DNA of 64,000 nucleotides from Todiramphus chloris collaris (Eukaryota; Chordata; Aves; Coraciiformes; Alcedinidae), in the NCBI GenBank assembly GCA_025345505.1, contig JANVCC010000261.1:7147833-7211832 (forward strand). Reading direction: 5' to 3'. Position numbers and translations under genes: made by a program. This document shows positions 47,300 to 59,499 of this stretch, one piece after another (the first letter of the stretch is position 1; the number at the start of each line of letters is the position of its first letter). The notes beneath the pieces were generated by a model. It searched no databases. It had not been told where the DNA came from and saw only the letters and a list, made by a program, of their open reading frames with translations.

Positions 47300-50200
47300 T
47301 TTTGGAAAATTCCAGTGCAATACCAGTGATGAACAAGCAGCTCAGTCGCTGGGCTAAGGGTAGGACCTGTACCAACTGTTCTTTGCCAGCTCTTTATTGC
47401 CTTCCTGGTGTTGTAGGAAGGGGATCTTGCTGCAGTGTAATTGGGCACGAGGAACCAGAGCTCTGTCATTGCTGTGATACATGTTGACATATTCTAGTGA
47501 GCCAAGACCAAGGCTATAGATTACAGATTATATTTCCCTAAAGCTCCATCTATATCTTCTACAAGGAGCAGAGCTCAAATGCAATAATCTTGCCCTTTAT
47601 GTATGAGCGTAACATGGCCAGAATGGTGAAACATTTGATTGCCAATCCAATGCTTTTTCAGCAAAAAGGCTCTTACAATTTTACAAACCTAGAACACGAG
47701 CTGATTCCTGACAAGTGAAATTACTTTAATGCTAAGGTGCATCTGACAATGGTAGATGACTCTAAAGATGATCTTGAAACAGTGGTGAAATCACTGACAT
47801 TTCCAATCCCTATTGTGCATTGATTTTTCAGGATACTTTTATTAATCATTGATACTAATGTTTTCTATTGATCAGCAGGTTTCTCTGTGCATGGGTCATT
47901 CTGTGCTGCGACTCTGTCTCAGTCACATAACAAAACACTCCCAGGACTACTTAGTAAATGGTTCTGTTACAGCACTTAGCAGCTGAAAATCTAAGCATGG
48001 TGCAAATGTACACATTATTCCAATAATCAATATTTAGGGAGAGAAAAATAAGATGGAAGTTGAAAGAAAGGGAAAAGGAAGGAATGAAGGAGGAAATTGA
48101 TTCCATTTGTGAATGTATTTCTAATCTCTTGTTTGTGTTTACAGATCTGTCAAAACACTCTTGTAACCTTACAGTTCACTCCTTTTTTTAGGTCAGACCT
48201 GAACTATATGCTCAATCCACTGAGTTCATAGGCAGTTCCATAATAAAACAACAAGAACACCTCTCTCCCCATCCCCCTCCAGAAAATCCCATGTTAGGAT
48301 ATATTAATCTCCTTTCCCAAGCAGTTAGTTCAGTCACAGTTGTCTAATTTCTGTACAAATGTTTTAATCAATTTGGGAAACTTGCAAATGCAACAAAAAA
48401 AAAAACCCAAAAAAATCACTTGGTATTTGCTCACAGACATTAAAGCTAAAGAATGGACTGAGATCTCATATGTTTAATACAACGAAATTACGTTCTGCAC
48501 AATTCTCTCAGTACTCCGTGGTTTTAAGGATATGGAAGAATGCATTTAGCATTTTGATATCCAAGGGGGACTCGGGAGCTTTTGTGTTCAGATATAATGT
48601 CCCAGACCTTTTCCATCCAGGTATAATGTCTCAGATATTTTCCAACTTCACTTTGTGAGACAACCGAGGGAAGCACCAGCTTCCACACACAGTCGTTTCT
48701 GTGATGAAGAATTCCGGAAATACGGAGAAAGGAGAAGTCCTGGTGCTTTCCTGCTGGCAGAGGATGAGGACTGAACACATCACACACATACCAGTCAGTT
48801 AGGAAGAAGCATCTCATTTTCGATGCATATCTGGCTCCTCAGGATTTAGGTCAGACTTTGACGTCAGTGATACTTTTGCACTCATCAGAGAGCAGAGAAG
48901 GGAAGGAAATACCCTTCATTTCTTGCAGTTTCCAAGAAATATTTTTTCACAGTAGACTAGAATTTTTCTGGCTTTTAGACAGACTATGCAAAGAGGAAAA
49001 GGGGGAAAAGTCCTTATAAGCTGCTAACAAATGTATGTATCTTCATAAGCAAAGCATATTGACCAGAGTTGGCCAGAGTCCTTTAGGTGCTTCTGGCATC
49101 TAAGCAAAGCCAGTGGGTCTGTTACTTAAAAATTAACAGTCCTGCTCCTCTCAGTCAAGAAGTGACTCTGTTAGTGTACAATGCCTGAAAATATAACAAA
49201 CTATGTTATCTGATAAAGTGGAATTTTTGGCATCTGATAAATGTCTGTACAGGTCATTAAGAGCAGTATAAAGTGAGGAAAACTGGATTGCTGGAGAGCT
49301 CAACTCCTGGCTGTACCGTCCAAAATAAGAGATAATTGAAGCAAGCAAGAGAACCAAATATGATTGTTTGCTATTTGCAGTTTCATACTGTGAGTGACAC
49401 AGAACAGGTTCTCAAAACACCTGCTGTGTTTGGGGCTGTTCGGAGACTTTTGATTTCTTACAAGCGAGTCCTGTGGTCACTGAATGGCATCGAGAACATT
49501 AAATGAACAATAGGATTTGCAAATACCTGTAGAACTTGATTTGGAGATAGGAATTTGACCATTGAATACCAGAGTGTTCACATGATAATAAAACTCTCAC
49601 CCTGCCTGTTCCTACAGCAAAAAGACAAGATATTTCCCTGAGACATTTTCACTCACTGAAAGCAAACCAAAAGGACAAGGGAGAGGGGTGTGCTGACTTG
49701 GAATCACAGAGGTTCAGCCATACTTTCCTACGGATTCACAAATCACTTTCATTTCACATCTGATCACAGTCAGGGCACAGAAAAAAATGCTTGAAACTAC
49801 ATCAAATAATATGGTCTTTTGTAATATCCAATTGTTATTATTTTATATTGGCAAACTAATCATATTAGTTATTGATTTTTTTGTACAAATATGCTTTTCT
49901 TAATGCTAACGTTTATTTTCTGTGAGCAGGAGAGGTTTTTTCTCATTCAATCAAGTGTTTGATTTTTCAGATTTTTTTCAGTTTGGTTTTCTTAAAGTTC
50001 AGCTTCGCAACTGATCTTTCCCCTTGATAAAGACCATGGATGAATGACTTCAGTTTTGCTTCCTCTTCGCTCAAATGCTGTAGATTTAAATTTTGACATC
50101 ACTTGCATTCTGCTTAAAAAGCAGCTAATAAAAAGAAAACAGAGGGACAGATAGAGGGGGAAAAAAAAATTCTTGAATCTTCTGAGTCAGAGGCTGTCTA

Positions 50201-51510
50201 TTTAGAATATGTTTATTCAAAACCTAGCACAATGGAGTTCTGTTCCCATGGCTGGGCCTCCTCTATGTTACTGCGATACTAATAATAAATTGTTATAAGC
50301 ACAGAAAGTAAAAAATTTTTATGCATCCAAATGACAAGGAAACTTTGACCTCATTTTCAAAAGCACCTAAATTGCCTTCAGAGCGTGAATGTCATTTACT
50401 TTCGAACGCACAATGGCACTTCTGAAAATGTTACCTAACATGTAAAAATGGATCAGTAGCTGAGCCGAGACTGAGATACTGTGAATAAAGAAGCTGAAGG
50501 AAGGAGAGAGGAAAATCCAATTTAAATGCAAAATACATACACAAACAAACACGTTTACTTACACACATATTTCTACATATATGTCAAGTGAATATAGTGA
50601 TTGAAATAGCATAGGATTCTCTTTACATGGGAATATTTTGCATTAGCTCAAACATCTGAGTGATAAGCAAGCTTACATTACAGGAAAAAACTACTACTTC
50701 TGAGCAACAAATGACTTTGTGAACTTTATGAACTCCTAAACTGCTTGGATAGGCATGCAAAACTTCAAACCACAGAAGCAACAATGTAATCCAGAAAAAA
50801 CAATTTGTCCTAGAATGCTTATTTTCAAGCCTTCCCACTTCCCCTGCTCTCTTGCTTTGGGTTTCTCCACCCTGACAGCCCCATGTGATGCATATACTGC
50901 TAAGTTTCTGCTGAGAAAATTCAAAGCTGTCATAGGACAAAACGGGCAAGTCATACACATAATTTAAGGTGGTCCCAGATGTCCATGGGACACTTGCTAT
51001 ATTTCTGCCCTAAAATTTAAAGCAAGTTTAAGAATGTAGAAACAAGGAAAACTACCCAATCCTTGCTAACAGCGTGTAAACATTTGTACTATAGGAAGGC
51101 ATTAAGATGTGCACTACATCTCAAGACTTTTTCAGATTTTGTCTTTTTTCCACAATTTTGATTTCTAAGGTGAACTTCCCAGAGTAAAAAAAAATACAGA
51201 TCAATCAGAAAGACCCAAGACTGTCTGTATCATATCAAAACTCTACCAAGTAATGTTTGATCAGGCAGAAAATGTTAATAAGCCTCCCTGTGAGAGTGAC
51301 CACGGGTCATCATGAAACTCCAAACCAGGCAAGTTTTCAACTGCCAGACAGTGCCAGGCTTGGGATTACTCAGAGGCTGGCCCAGCTTCTTGCTTCTGGG
51401 AATTCCTCAAAAATTAGATCAGGCAATTGCTCATCTCCACAATGGCCATAAGGCTCCGAGGTACCCCTTATTTTCAACAGACAGGCAAGAGCAATAGATA
51501 AAACTTAGCC
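47300..51510. other. Single-copy non-coding DNA, no gene seen
   Basis: No gene or repeat recognised over 4.2 kb. Short A runs occur near 48393 and 50160. Overlapping frames at 50623-50967 on both strands reach 111 codons without family resemblance. Confidence 0.55.
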
Positions 51511-51514
51511 AAGT

Positions 51515-51550
51515 TGTCATGAAGGTGGTGATATCACCACTGTCATGAGG
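51515..51550. repeat. 16-bp perfect palindrome flanked by 10-bp direct repeats
   Basis: GTGGTGATATCACCAC at 51525-51540 is a perfect palindrome. It is bordered directly by TGTCATGAAG (51515-51524) and TGTCATGAGG (51541-51550), which match at 9 of 10 positions. Direct repeats around a palindrome resemble the footprint of a tiny insertion with target duplication, or a protein-binding array; neither is demonstrated. Confidence 0.75.
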
Positions 51551-51554
51551 GCAG

Positions 51555-52600
51555 TTCTGAATTCCTTTTGCAGGAGATGTTTGTCTTAACATTTTCCTAA
51601 AATGGAGACTTGGATAAGAACAGACTCTGTGAGTCAAGATCAAGGTAAAAGAGAAATAAAGCTATTTTACTAGAGACATTTTGTAAAAACCTTGGCAGCT
51701 ATGAATTTTAAAAGTAAGATTTGCAGCATAATATATAATTATATTCTTGATTGCCCTCTATTCCTCTGAGGTTTTCCTGCCTTGCAGTGTTTTCCTTGCT
51801 TAATTTTACGATCAACAGAACTGCTTCAAAATGTAAAATTTTCTTTTAGGTGGGAAGCTCAGCCTAGTTGCCAGTGCCACTGTGACCTCCAGAACAGATC
51901 AGGAAAGTGCACCTTCATAAGCTGATCTCTGAGGCAGAAGCTTTGCCTAGAGGGGACTATTGTGGCCAGTCATCTTCATCACACAGACCACAGGGACCTC
52001 ATTAGGCCCTAAAATACACTTTCAGGAGTTGTTTAAGGACCAATGTGGTCCTTTAAATCTCCCGTTTCTGCTGACTCCTGAGTACCTGGGAAGCTACAGC
52101 CCTCCCTATGGAAGTCAAGTCCAGCTATTGCACACTTGCTAACAGTGGCTGCAGAGAACCTATGGCAACTGAACTTAGGTTTTTACAGCCTTAACTCTTC
52201 CTCCTTTCAGCTAGTTGATGCTGAAAAATCTGGCTATCAAAGAAGAACGCAGGGTCCAGCCACTTAGGCTGTTGCCCACTGACCTTTCTTTTGAGCTACC
52301 ATCTCCTAAGTAGTTCCATATTCTTTTAACATAACCTTGAGAGAATATGATTTTTTTTTAATGAATACTAATAGAATAAGACCACAAATACCTTGCAACT
52401 GTACCCTTCTATGATGAAAACATCCTCCCATAAGTATGTTATTCCAAATACTTTCCAAGTGGAAAAGTGCCTACTCCATACACTGCTTGCACACCTTGCA
52501 GATATCAAATGCACTGGGATTAATAGATTAATAGACTGCTCAGCCCTGTCATTCTCTAAGGCACTGGCAGCAAATCCAGCTGAGTCCTGGTTGACAAGTA
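51555..52600. other. Single-copy non-coding DNA left of the LTR
   Basis: No gene or repeat recognised. Two antiparallel frames of about 85 codons overlap at 52368-52650, a sign of composition rather than coding. Confidence 0.55.
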
Positions 52601-52608
52601 TGGAAGGT

Positions 52609-53314
52609 TGTCCTGGTTTGAGTGAGAACAAAACAAATTCTCTTCAGTGATTTTACCTCTCAGCGCAGTCTGTTCAAACTCCCTGCACTGTCTGAAGTCA
52701 GCAGCGTCTGCACAGACCCTGGCTGCTTCTGGCAGTGATGACACTCCATGTTGAGAGTTAGTACCAAGGCCACTGATGGATCTTCTGTACCACACTGGGG
52801 GTGCAGAAGATAAAAGGCCACACCTATGGGAAGGAGTGGACAGGACAGATGACCCTAAACTGACCAATCCCATATATGTCGTATTTGGTACAAGGCTGAG
52901 GGATCATGAGGGTCAAGCTCTCCTCTTCAAAGGCTGACATCCAAGGAGGACTCCTTCTGTTCTGGCTTTGATCTTGATCCATGTGTTCCTGAATCCAGTT
53001 CCAAAATCAAACTCCTGAACCTGCTTCCCATCTGCTGCCGAGTCCGGTCTGGGACTTCCCCAGAGCCTGCTCCACAGCACCGATGGTGATGTAATTGCCA
53101 TCACAGGGACTGGGTTTGATACTGGGTTTGTATATATTTGTATATATTCTATATTATTATTATTATTTTCATTAAAGCTGTTCTAGCTTTCATTTCTAAT
53201 CAGTAAGTCTCTCTCCCTTAATTTCCTTTCTCTTCACCTTTGGGGAGGAAGAGGGATTAATAATAGAGCATCTCTTATAGGTCTAGGGGACAGCCCTGAC
53301 CATAAACCTTGACA
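52609..53314 (+). mobile_element. Solo LTR of an endogenous retrovirus (ERVL-like)
   Basis: A 706-bp unit starting TGTCCTGGTTTG and ending CCATAAACCTTGACA. The ends are an imperfect inverted repeat (TGTC..GGTTT against AAACC..GACA) with the TG...CA termini of LTRs. The flanks AAGGT (52604-52608) and AAGAT (53315-53319) are a 5-bp target duplication with one mismatch, the length typical of ERVL-class integrases. A TATA-like GATAAAAG lies at 52809-52816, and a polyadenylation-type ATTAAA at 53171-53176 follows a TATTATTATTATT tract. No internal gag, pol or env sequence adjoins it on either side, so it arose by recombination between two LTRs of a provirus. The LTR type (TGTCCTGGTTT opening) is common in birds; the exact family name needs a repeat library. 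Confidence 0.88.
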
Positions 53315-53544
53315 AAGATCATCCCAACCATATAAAGAAATAAAATGAATATAGGTTATTGCCAGTTATTAGCCCTTCAGAACCAAAATAAAGTTTCACT
53401 GTTAACCTCTTGCATGTTACTTTATGATGTATTCAGGGACAATGAGGCTTGTCTGCTGTCCTTAGTGAGTTCAGTTTCCCATATAGCTATTTCACCATCA
53501 CATTCTGTATGTAGTTCAGTCACAAAAGGCCATGCACTAGCAAG

Positions 53545-53672
53545 TTATTATTATTTATTTGCACCATGCTACTGCCTAGACAGCCAATCGAGGATCGATT
53601 GTGCTATGTAGTATACAGACATATAACAAAGAAAATAGTCCCTGCCTCAGGCGGTTGCAGTCTGTGTGACAG
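53545..53672 (+). mobile_element. Old sauropsid interspersed repeat (unnamed here)
   Basis: TTATTATTATTTATTTGCAC, CTGCCTAGACAGCCAATCGA, GATTGTGCTATGTAGTATAC, AGACATATAACAAAG and AGTCCCTGCCTCAGGCGG follow the order of a repeat found widely in turtles, crocodilians and birds (TTATTATTTGTATTACRGTAGCACCTAGA...CCATTGTGCTAGGC..TGTACAAACACATA...GTCCCTGCC). I recognise the pattern but am not sure of its database name. It is strongly diverged and non-coding. The inverted CAATCG/CGATTG at 53584-53601 lies inside it. Confidence 0.5.
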
Positions 53673-53679
53673 GTACAGC

Positions 53680-56600
53680 AGGTAAACACAAGTGATAAAT
53701 AGCACAGGGCTGGATGAGTGAAAAATAAAATGCATTAAATTTATCAGAAAACGAATGTCCCAACTTCCTACCTAGGCTCTATATTTGTCCTGCCTTTAGC
53801 ATCCCACTCTAGCTGTTGATTTTTAAGCTCTTTTGGTATGAAACTTAATAATTTATGCTTGCATGCAGATAAATTCCATGAATAAAAATACGATAATAAT
53901 TTTAGATATGCTTAGAAACCATATGTATATGCATTATACAATAAGTTAAAAATTAGTGAGAAAAACTACCAGCAATCACAAGACTTTGCATGTATATTGG
54001 AATGCATCTAATCACGAGAGCATGTAGGTGTTTTTCCTGCACACCTCATTTCATTGCATGTAGACAGCTAATACATATTAATGTACTTCAACACTATTAT
54101 CCTATTTCATACTTGTAAGGATGGAAAAGAGTCTGGAGAGAGGTCTGGATGAATGGGTTGGAAAAAAGTAGCCTAGAGAGCACCAGGTAGACTTGAAACT
54201 GGGTGACAGAGTGACAGTCTTGAATCACTGTCTATATATGTACTTGTTAGAAAACAATGCACATGCGGTGCTTAGGCTGCTCACCAGCATCTCCACATAC
54301 AGCAATGGTTACTGTTCTCTCCCCATTCTGGCTTTCACAAGTGATGTCTTTTAGAAGACCAACACCTCCTTTACGTATTTGATTAGACACTTAAATCTAA
54401 CATCCTGTTTATCACACATGGAGAAATGTCTATGAATTGGTCCAAAACAGAAGTGGGAGCAGCAGGAAGGCATGCTGACACCCCATCGACTGCTGCACTC
54501 GAGAGGGGCTCAGGCAGACAAAACAGCTGTTTCCAGATGTTACTACTTTTGTAAACTGAAGTCTGTGAAGAGCCCACGTGTATGGAGGGTAACTGAGGCA
54601 TGACATAGCCTGCACCTATTCTACTATACAGACTAAGCCAGGGCACCACTGGTAGTACAGTCCAGTACTGTACTGGGATCGTTGTATTCTTTTATCATTA
54701 TCTCTCTCCCTACTCTCCGTAGTTTTGGCACACATCAGATGATGTCTGGATGTGGTTTGGGGATAGCAATTGTTGGGAGCTATTCCCACAGGGGAGCCTG
54801 AAAGGTGTCACATTGTCATCTGAAAGGTGCAGATACAAACTGTGCAGACACAAAGCTAGGCTGTACCATTTGCCCTCAGGAGCAAATAATATTCTCTGAA
54901 GCACTTTTTATATGTACTAGACATAGTTTTTTGAGGTGCAGGATGGGATTCATATCAGGGCAGGAACAAGGAGAGTGAAGCTGCATGAGGTGGTCAGGAA
55001 CAACTATTAGGATTGAGATGGCAGGTCAGGAAACAAAGGAAGACACTCTGTTCTCAACAATTCCTGCTTTTCAAAGGCTGCGATCATGGTAATAAAGGGT
55101 GCTTAGACATGTTCCTGAATGCTGAAACTCATTCCTTTCTAATATCAAGCTTCTGAAAACACTTCCAGTATATTTTTGACCCAGCCAGCTAGCAGAATTT
55201 TTCATTGACAGTTTCTAACAATTTGCAAACATATTTTGAGAATTAGCTGGGACAAGAACTCTTCCCAGCAGACAATACAGATGATGTGATCCTGTGCTGA
55301 GGAATGAAACACAGTATGGTGTGGATACTGGGTATGCAATGCCTGTTGGAGTCAGTGGAAGAGAATGGTCCAGGGGTGTTTAATATAACCATGTGGTCAC
55401 AATATTCCCCTTGCCAGCTGGCTGTGACACTAGGACTTGATGGAAGGGCTGTTTTCTAGCTGTCTGGAAACAAGTGACTAGCTTCCTAAGAACAACTCTG
55501 CGTGAGCTTGCAACCTAAATCCCAGAAGGATTTAACCAATGAGTTAGATTCCAAAAGCCCGCTACCTCCTTTGGAAAGAACTGCTTTAACAGTTCACACG
55601 GGTTCAGCAAGACACTGGACAAACACTTTAATGATAAACACAACAAGCACTATGAAGCACACTAGAACCACATCCAGCTCAGTAAATTATCTCAGCTGAA
55701 AATACTTTATGTTAGGAAAATATTAGATGCAAGGATCACATTGATTTGGCGCTTACTCCAAGTATCTGCTGGTGGCAGCTTCTGGCCAACTGGAGTAGAC
55801 CCAATACAGTCAGCATGTCATGTTTTAAGGTGTCCTGTGTATTTGTACATGTACATATAAACATTGAGACAGAGACAGACACATATATACCCACATACAT
55901 GTAAAGAAACACTTCTAAAAGGTTTTCTAAGGTCAGGACTGCATAGGCTTTCCGTTGAAGGGTCAGCAACTAGTAGCTGAATGTTCTAGAGGTTAAAAAC
56001 CAATTCCACACAAAATTCAAATTAAAACTTGAAACAGAAGGTCAATGACTACAAACTAACAATTTCAGAGAGCTAAGTCTTTATTCTTGATCTATTCTTG
56101 GCCAGAAGAAAGGCATAAACCAAGGCTGCTATATTATGTGCCTTTTTTATCCATGTCCCCCGCTGAGTAAAATGATAGTTAAGCACACTTGCATATAGTG
56201 TCTGAAAAGAAAATGAGCATTTTTTGCTGGTTAATTTGAAGTGTAGGTGTCTGATTAATTTTAATGCATTTATTCCCTAAGAAACTAGTTTGTTAAGAGA
56301 GGCAGTAAGTGCTGCTCTTCTTCCCTAGCTGTTGTCTTTTATACATTTTCAGATATTTTTTCTTGAGGTCTGTTGCTGTTTTTCATAAAAGGAATAAAGC
56401 ACTCTTTATCACCAAAGCTTTGTACTTCAGGGTCTGTACCTCAGAAGTGCTTCATGAACTTAATAATAAAAAAAAAAAAATTTACAGAGTTGAAGCCAGG
56501 AAAACACAGAGACGCAAAATCCTGATAGTAAATTACATTGACAAGGACATAAATCATTTTTACCAGTCTGCCTATATGTAATATTTTTATGTTTCGACAC

Positions 56601-59060
56601 AAAGGCTGTGTGTACTTCTTTGTGGCAGGGGCCATACAGCTGGAATTCTGAGCAGTGGCTGAGGATATTCAGTGGCAAAATGTCTTTTCTTTCCCGGGTA
56701 ACAAGTGAGCAGCCATTCCGCCTTCGTTAAATCTAAATGTCAGTGGTCACAACTGATCCTGCCCGGATTTTCTGTCATCCCTGTTAACTGTGGATAGAAT
56801 GGTCAGCATTTGGCACCCAAATTAGCAGATATGTCCAGCAATACTTTGCAAGGATGTCGGGTGCTCTTTAGCTGACTGTCCTTGCTGCTCCTTAAGAGCT
56901 GTGAACAGGAAGGTAAAGGGAGCTCAAGCAGCCGTGGAATTCACGGATTCCAGCTGCAAGTTTCGTAACATGCCAAGATTTTATCCCCCCATGACCACTT
57001 TGCCTTTTTTTTTTTTTCCCCCTTAAAAAAACTAGAGATGTTCTTTGAATATTCTTCTTAAAACCCAAGACACTTCTTTGTCTGCTCTTCCGAGGGGAGG
57101 GCTCTTTTACACTGTATTCATCTCCAAGCTGGGACTGCCAATTATAGCTCCACCTGGGCTCTGGAATAAAAGATGTCAGACTGCAGCCTTTGTCCTTTTT
57201 TGACTGCTTTATACTGCTATTACATTGATTGCTCTTTGTTTCTCTGCAAATGGGGTCTTTCAATTGCAGTCCACCTCCTTCCCTCCCTCCACCAGACTCC
57301 CTACTCCTTGTTCCATGCTTTTTGTCTTCCCTTTTCTTCCTTTTTTTTTTTTCCTTTAGTTTTTTTTCCACTTTTACTGTTAATTTTTGGTAGATGCTGA
57401 GTTGTGATAAAAATCACTCACCTGGTTCTGAACCACTTCTTTATTAGATTTTAAACCACATTTAGAGACAAGCAAAAGTAAGTCAGCAGTGAGATCAACA
57501 TGGAGGCTATCTTTATCCAGGAATAATTCAGCACCCTACGTCTCATTGACACCTTGTGATTATGACTGCTTTTAATATGACTTTTCTATTCAGTTTAGAG
57601 ATATGATGTGGATTATTCTGAATTAGCAGTGGATCCCTACCCCTTTGTGGTCTGTTCACATCTGCCCAGAGAGGAGAGCAGGAAAGCTGCAGCCAACAAT
57701 GTCAATACAGCCCTATAAAGATTAATAGGGTACCTGAAAAGTAACAAGGACTTTGAGTGATTTCAAGGATTCCAAAGACTCAGAAAATCAATTTCAGTGA
57801 AAATGTCCTTTCTAATTTAGTACCTGATAGTATTTGACACCTCTGTACTCCAGTAAGAACACTGAGCAATACAAGGGTGAGATTCCTGTGCGTGTCTTTT
57901 GTAATCAGGATTGCAAATGAAAATTAACGCTACCTAAGACCACGCAGACAGGAAGATAAAGGATACCTCCTAATACCTATCTACTCAAAACAAAAGTCAG
58001 CTCTATTATTATCTTCACATCCAGTGAAAAGAAATAAATCGGTGATGGAAAATAAATTGTGGAGACTGACTAAATAAGAGTGGAATATTGTCTAAACTGT
58101 TAAATCTTGCACATCGTATCAGAACTGCTGCAGCACTGCCTTAGCACTGAGGAGCCATGTGAGGCTGCTGGGGAAAAAAACCCACAACTACTCCTGACAT
58201 GAGACAGTTTGGATTCCACTAGACGTGATCTTGTCATTGTTTCATTGCACAGTAACAAAGATACCAGCTCATGCTAGTTGCTCAAAATAGGATAAAAGCA
58301 ATCCACAAAATAAAATCTCTCGTCTGATGATGTCTTAGGTATTAAAATTCTGTTTATAGTGAAGATTTTTATATGTCCTAATTACATACTGGAACTAACT
58401 ATTGTCACTTCTGCCATGCTGAGAGAGCCTTAATGATGACATTATAGTTTGAATAGAATTTTTAAGCAGATCTAATGTAGAAAGAGATGTAATTAATCAA
58501 ATTTTAAGTTTACTTGATCTAGGAATAGAGGTATGCTCTATGTTTCCCTAATACTATTGCAGTCTTTGTGATGCAAAAAAAGACCTAGAGTTGCAAACTT
58601 TCAAAAACAAAATAGGAAAGAAAACTACAGAAATCTTAGGGAGATGCAGAAGGGGCAAAATACCTAATAAGGGACACATTTCTTCTTTCGATATCTATAA
58701 AATATCTTACACACCTGTTATTTGTCCTAGGAAACATTTATACTTCATTAGCACTAGTAAGGTGGTTATCTAGGTCCCTTTTCTGGTGTGCCAAATAACT
58801 TGCACGTACAGAACTAACAGGAAAGCAAGCAGATGAAGAGGGCTAAAGGTAGAGTGATCTGATACAGACTATTGTATGTCAGATGGTGCAAACCAGATGC
58901 GTACAGATTTTTTGTCAACCAGTAGAAGCATTCACGTTGTGTTATTTCATTGCAAAGATGCTGGAGGGAAAAAGTATCATACTGGTCTTCTCTTTTTCCT
59001 CCTTCAGCTTAGTTAAGAACACATGTATCTCACAGAGCCCCTGAGAAACCTGATGAACTT
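53680..59060. other. Single-copy non-coding DNA, no gene seen
   Basis: No gene, RNA or transposon recognised over 5.4 kb. Simple runs: A13 near 56467, T13 at 57005-57017, and T-rich runs around 57337-57368. The longest open frame of the whole window (reverse, 56892-57371, 159 codons) begins in the latter T-rich run, so its first residues are a lysine/arginine-rich artefact, and the rest shows no known domain. Confidence 0.55.
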
Positions 59061-59063
59061 CAT

Positions 59064-59185
59064 AGACTGCACATGCACACACCTTGCATGTAAGTACATA
59101 TATAGTCCATACACACACACGCTACAGAACATGCATGCAGGCGTATTATACAGTTGTATGTACAGACACACATGACCAGCAGCAC
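59064..59185. repeat. Degenerate CA/TG-rich tract
   Basis: Scattered ACACAC, TGCATG and TACATATATAG units (for example CATACACACACACGC and GCATGCAGGCG). It is an eroded microsatellite; the short histidine/threonine/cysteine-rich frames it opens are artefacts. Confidence 0.55.
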
Positions 59186-59368
59186 ACACCATTTTGTTGT
59201 GTATCAAGCTACACCACCGTGCAAGGAAAGAGAAAACTTTCGACCCTCAAAGCACAGCAAACATTGTAATCCTGAGCCGTAAGCCTGAGTCAATGTTTAA
59301 TGTTTTAAGGTTAGCTATGCATAGTTCGAGTTAAAGCTTTAGGATTTATATGTTTGAATCCTACCTAC

Positions 59369-59488
59369 CGTGCAGCCCTCGCTGTGTCTGGCCCCGTGTG
59401 AGCAACGCAGGTTAATCACCGAAGCGCGCGGCAGCGCGGGGACAAGGCAGAGCAGCGAGCAAACCCCAGCTCCCATCTCGGGTCGCTG
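59369..59488. other. CpG-dense patch
   Basis: Thirteen CpG in about 120 bp, including GAAGCGCGCGGCAGCGCGGG at 59421-59440, within otherwise CpG-poor DNA. Frames are open on both strands across it (134 and 116 codons at 59339-59743), as expected of a GC-rich, stop-poor patch. No recognisable protein. Candidates are a short unmethylated regulatory element, a non-coding first exon or an orphan promoter. Confidence 0.45.
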
Positions 59489-59499
59489 GGAGATGAGAT

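Noticed and set aside
56892-57371. Longest open frame of the window, reverse strand, 159 codons
   Set aside because: It begins in a T-rich run that yields a lysine/arginine-rich start, has no recognisable domain, and its length is within chance for 64 kb read in six frames.
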